From: JBGFRR01 sp041695045
Lineage (GTDB): Bacteria > Bacteroidota > Ignavibacteria > UBA10030
Assembly (NCBI GenBank): GCA_041695045.1
Contig: JBGFRR010000005.1
Span: 1 to 25,682, forward strand
DNA length: 25,682 bases
Reading direction: 5' to 3'
The number at the start of each line of letters is the position of its first letter. Positions within the stretch are counted from its first letter, which is position 1. Shown piece after piece: positions 6,275 through 14,800 of the stretch. The notes under the pieces were generated by a model. The model was not told where the DNA came from, made no database searches, and was given only the letters and a program-made list of their open reading frames with translations. The translations under genes and the position numbers were made by a program.

Positions 6275-8091
6275 AGCAGGCTCTTAAACATCTCAAACCC
6301 GCAACAGTTGAATTCCTAAGGTCTCGCTTTCGGAGAATTCAAGACTCAGTCTCCGCAAACGCTGAGGTGCAAGGTTTCTGCGGCGTCGCTTCTTTCTTTC
6401 CCACACAAGATGATTATCTGCTTTTCCTTGATTATCTCAAACTTCATCCAGAGGTTTCCGAAAAAATCGCACGCCGTGAGTTTGGCGACTTCCAAACTCC
6501 GCCGAATCTAAGCGACAAGGTGTGCCAACTGCTTCGCTCAGAGAATATCTTGCCTACCGTGCTCATTGAGCCAACATTCGGCAAAGGCTCATTTGTCCTT
6601 TCTGCACTGCAGACATTTCCTTCACTGAAACGGATTCTCGGCGTAGAAATCTATGAGCCGTATTGCTGGCTTACGAAATTCAAAATTGTTGAACTCTTTG
6701 TGGAGAATCCAAAGCTCAATCGCCCATTCATCCAACTTTTCTGTAATGATGTTTTCACATTTAACTTCCAAGGTTCCGTCAATGACATCGAGAACCACAG
6801 TTTCCTGATCCTTGGCAACCCACCTTGGGTAACCAACTCCGAATTGAGCGCCCTGAATTCAGCCAATCTTCCTACTAAAAGTAACTTCAAATCGTTCAAC
6901 GGACTGGATGCCATCACGGGCAAAGGCAACTTCGACATTGGTGAGTACATCATCTTGATGATGCTTAACTCGTTCGCAAAGGCCAATGGATGGCTTTCGA
7001 TGTTGGCCAAGAACTCGGCCATCAAAAATGTCCTGCAAGATTTGCCAAAAACTGGTTACCACATTTCTAATCTGACAGCCCTAAGATTCGACGCTAAGCT
7101 TCATTTCAACGCATCTGTCGACGCATCGCTCTTTCGGTGCACTCTTGGGAAGCGACAAAACCAACTTACTTGCAAAGTTGCATCTCTTGACTCTCCTGAT
7201 CTGGTTGAAGGCGAGTTTGGTTGGCTTGACAACAAGTTTGTTTCCGACATTTCCACGTACCAAGAATCTCGGACCTTTGATGGTTTTTCTCCGTTTGTTT
7301 GGAGACAAGGAGTCAAACACGATTGCTCTCGCATTCTTGAATTGGACTTCGTTGAAGGCAAGTTTAAGAACGGCTTCAATGAACTGCTAGATATTGAAGA
7401 TGATCTCGTCTTCCCGTTAGTCAAGAGTTCTGATCTTCAAAACTCACTTGCGGTCAACACTCGCAAATTTCTCATCATCACACAGAAAAAAGTCGGAGAA
7501 GACACTTCTTTTATCGCTGAAAGGTATCCCAGACTCAACAAGTACCTTTCCAGCAATCTTCGCTTCTTCTCAGAGCGAAAGTCAACCATTTACAACGGCA
7601 AATCTCCCTACGCTATCTTTGGCATAGGTGATTATTCGTTCAAACCTTACAAGGTCGCTATTTCAGGGCTTTACAAGAAATCCCAGTTTGCTCTCATTGG
7701 CCTGATCAGCAGTAAGCCAGTGATGCTTGATGACACCTGTTATTTCCTAGGCTTTGACGACCAAGCACACGCTGTTATTTGTCTGCTACTTCTCAACAGT
7801 AATCCTGCTCAGCGGCTCCTTCGTTCTTTGTCCTTTCTGGATTCTAAGAGGCCATATACGAAGGACCTTTTAATGAGAGTCGATCTTCTCAGACTTGCAG
7901 AGCACCTTAGTTTCGATGCAACTCGTGAACTCGCAAATCAGTTGCCTGACACCGTATCTGCCATAGTTACAAGGGACAAGTGGAATGAGTTTTTGAAAAT
8001 GTGTGTGGGAAATACCAAAGTGAAACCCCAACCTTCCTTTTTCGACGAGCCTTCCGCTTTCCCATCCAAAACTGTTACAGACGTCGTTTAA
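6271..8091 (+). CDS. N6-adenine DNA methyltransferase, gamma-type (NPPW), type II R-M
   Basis: The 606-residue protein has methyltransferase motifs in gamma order. Motif X-like FGDFQTP is at about residue 71, SAM-binding motif I EPTFGKGSF at about 100, motif II GVEIYEP shortly after, and catalytic NPPW at 183-186. This is followed by a family-specific stretch (NLPTKSNFKSFNGLDAITGK) and then a long C-terminal region likely to be the target-recognition domain. NPPW/NPPY with this order indicates amino-methylation of adenine. It is translationally coupled to the putative endonuclease upstream (ATGA), and I chose ATG 6271 over an earlier in-frame start inside that gene for this reason. Codon use and GC (about 42-47% in counted lines) differ from the flanking chromosome, consistent with horizontal acquisition. 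Target sequence unknown. Confidence 0.85.
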   Translation: MKQALKHLKPATVEFLRSRFRRIQDSVSANAEVQGFCGVASFFPTQDDYLLFLDYLKLHPEVSEKIARREFGDFQTPPNLSDKVCQLLRSENILPTVLIEPTFGKGSFVLSALQTFPSLKRILGVEIYEPYCWLTKFKIVELFVENPKLNRPFIQLFCNDVFTFNFQGSVNDIENHSFLILGNPPWVTNSELSALNSANLPTKSNFKSFNGLDAITGKGNFDIGEYIILMMLNSFAKANGWLSMLAKNSAIKNVLQDLPKTGYHISNLTALRFDAKLHFNASVDASLFRCTLGKRQNQLTCKVASLDSPDLVEGEFGWLDNKFVSDISTYQESRTFDGFSPFVWRQGVKHDCSRILELDFVEGKFKNGFNELLDIEDDLVFPLVKSSDLQNSLAVNTRKFLIITQKKVGEDTSFIAERYPRLNKYLSSNLRFFSERKSTIYNGKSPYAIFGIGDYSFKPYKVAISGLYKKSQFALIGLISSKPVMLDDTCYFLGFDDQAHAVICLLLLNSNPAQRLLRSLSFLDSKRPYTKDLLMRVDLLRLAEHLSFDATRELANQLPDTVSAIVTRDKWNEFLKMCVGNTKVKPQPSFFDEPSAFPSKTVTDVV

Positions 8092-8249
8092 TCGTCGGCA
8101 CGGCACTGCGGCTAACAGAACCTATATTGAAAGAGAAAGGTAGGAAGACGCGCGGGAAGATGCGGTGAGCGGTACAATGGAAAACCTCCCTGCCTAGGCT
8201 GCCGCTGCGGCAAGCTCGTCGCGAGTTAAGTTGGGGAATCAAAGTTGCC
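8092..8249. other. Intergenic spacer with clustered short palindromes
   Basis: The spacer between the first methyltransferase and the next small ORF holds three adjacent short inverted repeats. They are GCCTAGGC at 8192-8199, TGCCGC-T-GCGGCA at 8200-8212 and CTCG-TCG-CGAG at 8215-8225. No T-run follows, so a simple Rho-independent terminator is not supported. The segment is more GC-rich than the genes around it, and it may be a recombination joint or a binding site. I see no gene here. Confidence 0.45.
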
Positions 8250-8525
8250 ATGAATGAAGAAGGGCTCGAAGCCCAAAGTGAAGTCAACATCTCAATTGGC
8301 GACCGTCCTCCTTCCAACTACTTCAAGATCCTTTTCGACCAGTGCAATGGTAGCAAGAAGAGAATCGGCGCAATCACTGACATCAAGGACCTGCGCACCA
8401 ACTTGGCGATGCATTGCATTCCCGATGGAGTCGAATCAATGAAGGTCAACGAGTATGATGACTTCTTAGAGGAGCGTCGCAAACTAATGTCGGCAAAAGT
8501 CAAGCAGTATTTCCAAACTCTATGA
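8250..8525 (+). CDS. Small ORF, possible C-terminal remnant of a larger defence protein
   Basis: The 91-residue product has a coherent protein-like composition: PSNYFKILFDQCNG, then DIKDLRTNLAMHCIPDG, then a basic tail EYDDFLEERRKLMSAKVKQYF. The tail resembles the C-terminal end of DUF262/GmrSD-like proteins as I remember them, where such a segment follows a large N-terminal part. No such N-terminal part is present upstream in any frame. It is therefore either a 3' remnant or a stand-alone small gene. A weak GGGGA lies about 12 bases before the ATG. Position between two restriction systems and matching codon use place it in the island. Function not known. Confidence 0.5.
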   Translation: MNEEGLEAQSEVNISIGDRPPSNYFKILFDQCNGSKKRIGAITDIKDLRTNLAMHCIPDGVESMKVNEYDDFLEERRKLMSAKVKQYFQTL

Positions 8526-8637
8526 CGGTGCAAGCTACAGCTAAGCAACCAAAAGCACGATTTGATTCGCACCCGACGCAGTCGTAACTTGGAGCCCAAA
8601 CAATGAGACCTGAATCACGAACAAAGACAAGGACAAT

Positions 8638-9282
8638 ATGGAACGACCGACTGAGCTTGACCCAAAGTATATCAATTCCAAGGTGATACTCCCCTATGAT
8701 CTCACAGTCGATGAAGTCAAGAAGGCTGTTGCTGAAACATACCGACTATTCAATGGTGTCAACCATTTCCTTACAACGAGCGGATTCCGACCACTCGAAG
8801 AATTGCTGCTCGGAAACTCACTCTCTGGAATACTCTCAGAGTTTCTCGTCAAGAATATTGCCAGAGCATCACACTCCCTTGTAGCCAATCTGAAAGTGGG
8901 CGGACATCCAGACCTGTTGCCGAAAGGCTATTATTCGACCAACCTAATCCTCAAAGGTGAGGAGGGTGTTGAAGTCAAATCTTCAATTCAAAGAGGAGGC
9001 TGGCAAGGTCACAACCCGGAGAAATGTTGGTTGATGGTTTTCCGGTATGTTGTCGGGAGGCAGGACAACGGGAAAACAGAACCCTTGAGGTTCGTTGAGA
9101 TTCTCTGCGCCAAACTAACAAAGAAGGACTGGTCCTTCTCGGGCCGCAAAGGCGCATCAAGACGGACATCGACGGCTTCAATTACGACTTCTGGAGTCGA
9201 AAAACTCCGGAGCAATTTTCTCTACCGACTGCCAGGCTATGGTGTCGGTAGACATCAAAAGATTCTAGCTCAGCACAAATAG
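8638..9282 (+). CDS. Type II restriction endonuclease, PD-(D/E)XK type
   Basis: The 214-residue protein contains a candidate PD-(D/E)XK active site: HPD with Asp92, then about 20 residues later VEVKSS with Glu112 and Lys114. A conserved-looking GGWQGHNPE follows directly. The C-terminal region has a SGRKGASRRTST segment and a YRLPGYG ending, patterns I associate with type II enzymes that pair with beta-type amino-methyltransferases. AAGGA six bases before the ATG supports the start. It converges on the HTH-methyltransferase gene; the two coding ends overlap by 18 bases (9265-9282). This arrangement and the neighbour make a restriction role likely. Recognition sequence cannot be inferred. Confidence 0.8.
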   Translation: MERPTELDPKYINSKVILPYDLTVDEVKKAVAETYRLFNGVNHFLTTSGFRPLEELLLGNSLSGILSEFLVKNIARASHSLVANLKVGGHPDLLPKGYYSTNLILKGEEGVEVKSSIQRGGWQGHNPEKCWLMVFRYVVGRQDNGKTEPLRFVEILCAKLTKKDWSFSGRKGASRRTSTASITTSGVEKLRSNFLYRLPGYGVGRHQKILAQHK

Positions 9283-10512
9283 TTCTTCCTGAGATTCGCC
9301 AAGAGTTCGTGGTACGGTCGCAGCGCCGTCGGCATTTGTTGGCAAGGCCGCAAGTTGCGGAATTGCTTTGACAGCAATTCGATAGAACTCTCGGTCCGAT
9401 TCTATGCCGATGCTTCTGTAGCCAACAGCGCAAGCGGCAGCTATCGTTGATCCTGCTCCCATAAACGGATCGAGAACCACGCCTTGACCAAGTGGCAAAG
9501 CTGCCCTCACGATTTGACGCATAAATACTTGAGGTTTCAACGAGGGGTGCGGGGCAATTTCACGTTCAGCAGCTCGTGTTGGCGAGCTCTTGATTACGTC
9601 GCAAAATGGCAAATCGTCGGAAATGCGCCGAAGTCCACCCGTCTTCCATTTGCGGAGATTATCTTGAACTCGACCTTCACAAGGTTTCCTAAAAAGGCCC
9701 CAAGGTTCCCAGCAAGAACGGGGCATAACAGTAACATCGCTGAATTCTTTATGTGCATTCTTTGGCCTGTCTCCGCCGCGAAGCGTTTGGACCAAGCGAA
9801 TGACTTCCCCACGCTTCTCAAACCCGGCCCTTTCGATGGCTTCATACACGATCTGAGAAAGCAACGGATTGGTGGCAATAAAAACGTGTCCCCCGGGAAC
9901 AAGAACCTTGTAGGCTTTTTGTGCCCAATCAAAGAAGAACCGTCGTAATTCACCCTTCTCTTCTTGATCGAGCACAGTGAATCTCGGCAATGGTTGTCGT
10001 TCATATCCATCAAGTTTCGGCGGAATTCGCCAAACGCCACCATTGCCATTGCGAAGTTTGTTCTTTTCGGTTGCTGTGTATTCCTTAAGACCGTACGGCG
10101 GATCCGTAACGATTGCGTGTATGCTGTTGGGCTTTCGCTCATCGAGCCATTTGAAACAATCTTGCTCCACCAACTCGTAGCGAGCCCTGGCCACCTTTGA
10201 GGTGGTGTGCTCATATTCTCCGAACGTCTCACGCAGGATTGCTGGCGCAGCCACTGGGTTTGAATACAGAATCTTCTCAATGTCCGAAGGAAGATACCCG
10301 GCGAGGATCCCTAGTTTCGTCGAATCCAACCGGAGCAGCTTTGCAAGGTTCTTAACCATTGCAACCGACGGAACAGTTTTGCCAGATTCAAGACGAGACA
10401 GGTAGCCCTTTGTGACTTTAAGCTTTGCGCTTAAGCGAGACAGCGGCAAGTTGAGATGTTCGCGCTGCTGTTTTATGGCCTCACCGAAGCCGACCGTATC
10501 AATAGATCTCAC
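9265..10512 (-). CDS. XRE-type HTH fused to beta-class DNA amino-methyltransferase
   Basis: The 415-residue protein combines two modules. Residues about 8-65 form an XRE/Cro-type helix-turn-helix (LSRLSAKLKVTKGYLSRLESG). Residues about 110-400 form a methyltransferase with catalytic DPPYG at 137-141 before SAM-binding DPFMGAGS at 348-355, which is beta-class order; N6-adenine and N4-cytosine cannot be separated by eye. The start is GTG at 10512, eight bases after AAGGAG on the minus strand. A sigma70-like promoter and a 25-bp palindrome lie directly upstream, so the N-terminal HTH probably represses its own gene, combining the jobs of a controller protein and a methylase. The partner nuclease is the convergent gene at 8638-9282. 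Confidence 0.9.
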   Translation of the reverse strand: MRSIDTVGFGEAIKQQREHLNLPLSRLSAKLKVTKGYLSRLESGKTVPSVAMVKNLAKLLRLDSTKLGILAGYLPSDIEKILYSNPVAAPAILRETFGEYEHTTSKVARARYELVEQDCFKWLDERKPNSIHAIVTDPPYGLKEYTATEKNKLRNGNGGVWRIPPKLDGYERQPLPRFTVLDQEEKGELRRFFFDWAQKAYKVLVPGGHVFIATNPLLSQIVYEAIERAGFEKRGEVIRLVQTLRGGDRPKNAHKEFSDVTVMPRSCWEPWGLFRKPCEGRVQDNLRKWKTGGLRRISDDLPFCDVIKSSPTRAAEREIAPHPSLKPQVFMRQIVRAALPLGQGVVLDPFMGAGSTIAAACAVGYRSIGIESDREFYRIAVKAIPQLAALPTNADGAATVPRTLGESQEELFVLS

Positions 10513-10540
10513 AATTTGGTCTCCTTTTTAGTTTCCGGTG

Positions 10541-10569
10541 AATATAATAGAGTTTACTAACTTAGTCAA
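10541..10569 (-). promoter_or_regulatory. Promoter of the HTH-methyltransferase gene
   Basis: Reading the minus strand, TTGACT (10569-10564) is followed by a 17-base spacer and TATATT (10546-10541). This is a near-consensus sigma70-type arrangement. The ribosome binding site AAGGAG and GTG start follow about 20-30 bases downstream. The -35 hexamer lies inside the palindrome annotated separately. Confidence 0.7.
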
Positions 10570-10573
10570 CTCT
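10549..10573. promoter_or_regulatory. Palindromic operator, C-box-like, overlapping the -35 element
   Basis: Two 12-base arms (AGAGTTTACTAA on the left, TTAGTCAACTCT on the right) surround a single central C at 10561. Eleven of 12 pairs are complementary; only 10555/10567 mismatch. The core ACTAA-C-TTAGT resembles the ACT/AGT half-sites of restriction-modification controller boxes. It covers the -35 element and most of the spacer of the methyltransferase promoter, where a bound dimer would block RNA polymerase. The likely ligand is the XRE domain of the gene it controls. It also lies 8 bases before the ATG of the broken KTSC gene on the other strand. Confidence 0.75.
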
Positions 10574-10580
10574 CGACCAA

Positions 10581-10840
10581 ATGAAGATTGTCACGTACAG
10601 TCTTCAAGTATAACAGAAGTGCTCTATGACCCCTAACGGAATCTCTTGGTAATCCTCTTCCGCAAGGGAGAGACGTATCAGTATTTCAACGTTCCTGAAT
10701 CCGTGTTCCAAGAGTTAATAAGAGCCGATTCAATTGGGAAGTTTGTAAACTCTCGCATCAAGAACTCTTACTCATACGACAGCACGGCGTTTTTGCTGCA
10801 ATCGTTATATGCCATTACCCCGACAACCGACATACAATAA
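10581..10840 (+). pseudogene. KTSC-domain protein, broken by frameshift and stop
   Basis: The frame ending at TAA 10838 encodes LLVILFRKGETYQYFNVP, then SVFQELIRADSIGKFVNSRI, a good match to the KTSC domain, a short domain of unclear function with a YxYFxVP motif. Continuing upstream in the same frame gives VQSSSITEVLYDP followed by an in-frame TAA at 10634-10636. The natural start appears to be ATG 10581 (MKIVT), which is out of frame with that segment by one base near 10593-10595. One frameshift and one stop thus separate start from domain. The remaining open frame could only begin at TTG 10646, without a ribosome binding site. Probably inactive; its 5' end lies against the operator of the methyltransferase. 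Confidence 0.7.
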
Positions 10841-10841
10841 A

Positions 10842-10870
10842 AAAGGCTCGGTCGAGTTCTCCGAGCCTTT
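10842..10870. terminator. Hairpin with A-tract, bidirectional terminator candidate
   Basis: A perfect 10-bp stem (AAAGGCTCGG at 10842-10851, CCGAGCCTTT at 10861-10870) encloses a 9-base loop. An A-run precedes it, which becomes a U-run on the minus strand; on the plus strand only three T follow. It would end plus-strand transcripts from the KTSC remnant weakly and minus-strand transcripts well. It marks the right edge of the low-GC island. Confidence 0.65.
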
Positions 10871-10914
10871 CAGCAACTGAAAACCAGTAAACATCCTCAT
10901 CGATCTTCACGTCC

Positions 10915-11418
10915 ATGAAACAGATCATCATCTCGCTTGCCGCCGCAGTGTTGGCATTCATCTTCATGTGGCAGCACTCTGCAACCCCGCCACCGCGCTG
11001 GGTCCTTTTGCCCGACCCGCATGACCATCCCTCTGATGTCAGTGGTGTGTTTTTCCATCTTCCATTTTTTGCCGTCGTGGGAGTAGCCGAAGCACCGACC
11101 GCCGATATCAAGAATGGAGTGATGAACGAGAAAAGATCATACCGTGCGGTCGTGGTTGAAACACACGGCAACGCGGACTCTCCCGCGCGCGTTCGGCTGC
11201 TTATCGAGCAGCGTGTGCCAATGCGGTGGTTTGAGGTGGTAGGATTAGTTCACACAAACGCTCAGATTACCGACGTAGTGTGGCACGACGACAGTTGGCT
11301 GGTGTTCGACCAGCACCCCACGGCAGGGCTCAGCGCTCATTACATGGTGGATGTGAAGCGAAGGAAGCTCCTCGCTGCCGCTCCTATCCTTCCGGCATTG
11401 CCTCAGAGACTACCGTAG
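10915..11418 (+). CDS. Hypothetical exported or membrane-anchored protein
   Basis: The 167-residue product has a hydrophobic N-terminus (about residues 3-18) suggesting a signal peptide or anchor, then a proline- and histidine-rich region (PPPRWVLLPDPHDHP). The C-terminal part alternates hydrophobic and polar residues like beta strands (WHDDSWLVFDQHP, HYMVDVKRRKLL). No family is recognised. No ribosome binding site precedes the ATG, and it lies between the island terminator and a gene fragment, so expression is uncertain. Composition returns to the chromosomal GC level. Confidence 0.5.
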   Translation: MKQIIISLAAAVLAFIFMWQHSATPPPRWVLLPDPHDHPSDVSGVFFHLPFFAVVGVAEAPTADIKNGVMNEKRSYRAVVVETHGNADSPARVRLLIEQRVPMRWFEVVGLVHTNAQITDVVWHDDSWLVFDQHPTAGLSAHYMVDVKRRKLLAAAPILPALPQRLP

Positions 11419-11541
11419 TAACCAGACGACAGTTTGAGCGGAAACGCACCCCTCTGACCGCCAACGATTCGCTGCTTCACTGCATACTTCCAACAGGCAC
11501 AGTGCACGACGATTTCCCAGATGTTGAGCGCAATTCATTCG

Positions 11542-11754
11542 TTACCGCACTAACAAGTAAATCTGCGTGAAGTAGTATGTCCCGTCTGCCGAGCGGGTGA
11601 TGCCGACCCCCGTCAGGTTGAAGTTGCCGATAAGGTTCGCGTGATGGCCGGGGCTTTTGCGCCAGCCCTGAACCGCTTGCACCGCGGGATTGGCGTACCC
11701 CTTATTCACAGCCAAATTCTCCGCCGCACCAACACACAGATTCCACGCATGTTC
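11542..11754 (-). pseudogene. CAP (SCP/PR-1-like) domain fragment, C-terminal part only
   Basis: About 70 codons encode the end of a CAP domain: AAENLAVNKGY, then AVQGWRKSPGHHANLIGNFN, then LTGVGI and a YYFTQIYLL ending. These match the C-terminal half of secreted CAP-domain proteins. The N-terminal half, with the first metal-binding His and the signal peptide, is missing. Upstream in the same frame is non-homologous sequence that runs directly into the end of the amidohydrolase gene. No start codon with a ribosome binding site is available. It is a remnant, probably of a deletion that removed the 5' half when the neighbouring genes were joined. Confidence 0.75.
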
Positions 11755-11800
11755 TCTCCCTCCGCTCGACGTTCCTGTCCGGCTCATTCGTGGGCCGTCT

Positions 11801-14800
11801 TTATTCCTCCCACCAGAACTTCCCGCGTTTTTTTGCGCGGGGCTCAATCTCGTCCATCGTCCCACCGTCATACAGCCGGCCGTTGAGCATGACGTAGCGG
11901 ATCGAGTCGGTGTTGCGGATGTTCTCGAGCGGATTCTTCTCCATCACGATCAGGTCGGCAAGCTTGCCGGGTTCGAGCGAGCCGAGGTCGCGATCGAGGC
12001 CGATGTATTCCGCGCCGTGCAGTGTTGCTGCGCGAATGGCTTCAAGATTCGTCATGCCTCCCTGCTGGAGCATCCACAACTCCCAATGAGCACCAAGGCC
12101 CTGCAACTGCCCGTGTGCACCGAGTTGAACTTTTCCACCGGCGTCGAGGATGCGCTTCAGCGCTCGGGACGTTTCAATGTAGTGGTAGTCATCCTCGTGA
12201 GCCATTTGTCTGCGACGCGAACGGGGCACAACAACATCGCGCGGTATGAATCGCAGCAGACGGTCATGCTCCCACACATTCATGTGCTGATACCAGTAAT
12301 ACTCGCCCGAAAGCCCTGCGAAATTGACAACGAGCGTCGGCGTGAGTCCGGTCTTGGATTTCGATACGAGCTGGACGACGTCGTTATAGAGCGGGGCGAT
12401 GGGAATGTTGTGCTCGATGCCCGTGTGGCCGTCGAGCACCATGGTCATGTTCCAGAAGAACGTAGAGCCGCCTTCCGGCACGACCATCATTTCTAACCGC
12501 CGCGCAGCTTCGATGATTTGCTGGCGTTGATCGCGCCGCGGCTGGTTGTAGCTTTTTACGCTGAACGCCCCGACCGCTTTCAGGCGACGCAGATGCGCCA
12601 TGGCGTCATCGAGGTTGTTCACAATCGCCTTGAATGACCCTTCTGCGCCGTAGAGAATCGTGCCCGTCGAATACATCCGTGGCCCCACCATCAACCCCGC
12701 CTTGATCATCTCGGAATTGGAGAACACATAGTCAGTCGTTGCCGAGGGGTCGTGCATCGTGGTGACGCCGAAGGCGAGGTTGGCGTAATACATCCAGTTC
12801 GTCTGGGGAGACCAATCGCCGAAGTTCGCATGCGCGTGCACATCGATGATTCCCGGCATGATGAACTTCCCGCCAACATCGATTCGCTTGGCGGCTGCCG
12901 GAATCTGCACGTGCGCAGATGGCCCGACTGCCTTGATGCGATTGCGCTCAACAAGCACTGCAGCATTGGGGATAACCTCATCGCCGTTCATCGTGATAAC
13001 CGTTGCGCCGACGAGCGCAATGATTCCGCCCGGTACATCGGTTTGCGCTCGGAATCCAATGTGCAAACCTACGGTGTCCGGCTTTTCTTGCACCGGATCC
13101 TTCGCTCCCGGCACAAAGGTGAACGTGTTCGTGAGGTCGCGTGAGAACAGCTCCGGCCCCAGCGACCAGTACAGCCGCTTGCTGTTTCCGCTCCAGCTCA
13201 AATAGTTTGCGGCATCGCGCGTAAGCTTCTTCATCGGATAGTCGGTCGAGTTTGGACCGATGCTGACCGCCTGTCCGGTAATCGGGAATGGCGCGAGGTA
13301 CGCTTGATACCGTTCGACAAGTCCAACCCACTGTTCATCCGGCGAAAGCACAATCTCCTGCGCGTTGTCCGAGGTCAGATGCACGCGCCGCTTTTCTCCG
13401 ACGAGACCGACGCTCACGAGCGCATTCTTGTCCCCTTCCCGCGAGAAGAGAAACACGCGGTCGCCGGACTTCGCAAAGCGGGGCCGCGAGCCTTCGTCGG
13501 TAATCATCGTCGCCGTGCCGCCATCTGCCGACACCCAGTAGATGCCCGTCTCCTTGCTGAAGAGATTTCCACGAAGTGTGTTGCCGCCGAGCTTGCGGAA
13601 CACCACTCGCTTTCCATCGGGTGAGAAGGATGGCTCGACAAACGTTCCTTTGACCGTCGTGAGCTTTGTTTGGCCGGATCCGTCGAGACGCACTTTCTGA
13701 ATTGCCCCCATGTCGGCATCGTTCCACGTCGCATAGACGAGCCATCGGCCGTCCGGGGAGAAGGACGGGAAGAGCTCGATGCTGCGCTCGTCTTTCGTGA
13801 CGCGGCGGGGAGTTCCGTTCGGCAGCGGGCGAATCCACAGCTTACCGAGCGCCGTGTAGACAACCGATTTCTCATCCGGCGCAATCGTCACCCAGCGCAG
13901 CATCTTGACATCGAACTGATCCGGAGACACATCCTGCATGAACCGTACCGCATCGGCAATGGCGTGCTTTGCCTTTGCGCGGAACGGAATCTCGCTCGCC
14001 TGTTTCGTCCGAACATCGACCTTCCAAATCTTTCCCTTTGCCCAAATGACGATATGCCGATTGTCGGGCGTCCATGAAAACCCGGGATAGACGCCGAAGA
14101 TCGCCCACGCTTCCTGCTGGTCGTGGTCGAGATGATCGTAGAGAGGCGTCTCGCGGCCGCTTTCGATGTCGTAGAGGAAAAGGACAGACTTTGTGTGAAC
14201 GCGACGGACGAAGGCAATGGTCTTCCCGTCGGGTGAAGGTTGCGGCCGGACTGCACCGCCTGCGCCGCGGATGTATTGCTCGGTGCGGCCGGTTTCGCGG
14301 TCGAGACGCTGGATAACGTAAATGATACCGTGCGGGTTTTTGTTATATTCAAATCGCCCGCCCGGAGTAACGTCTTCGCTGTAGTAGAGATAGCGGCCGT
14401 CGGGCGAAAGCGCGGGCTCGCCGGCGTCTTGCTCCCAGTTGCGCCGCTTGGTGAGCTGCAGGCCGTTCCCACCGCCGATGTGGTAGAGCCACATCTCACC
14501 GGCGCCGAGCGAGCGCGTGTTGCGGTAATGTTTCCGCCCGACGAGGTAGTTGCCGTCCGGCGTCCACACGGGATTGTTGACCTGGCGCTCTTTTTCTTTT
14601 GTGATCTGTGTCAGCTTCGAGCCGTCGGTGTTCATGATCCACAGATTGTCGATGCCGTCGCGGTCGCTCGTGAACGCGATCTTTTTCCCGTCAGGACTGA
14701 AGCGCGGTTGGACGTCGTACGCCGAGCCGCTGGTTAAGGCCTTCGCCTCGCCTCCGGTGATCGGCATGATGTAGATATCGCCCAACAGATCGAACACGAC

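Noticed and set aside
4835..10880. An 8-base direct repeat GCAACTGA near both island ends (4835-4842 and 10873-10880), as a target-site duplication.
   Set aside because: An 8-base match between two 100-base windows is not rare by chance, and no transposase, integrase or terminal inverted repeat is present.
11690..12496. Plus-strand open frame antisense to the amidohydrolase end.
   Set aside because: The amidohydrolase domain is continuous on the minus strand; the antisense translation shows no motif.
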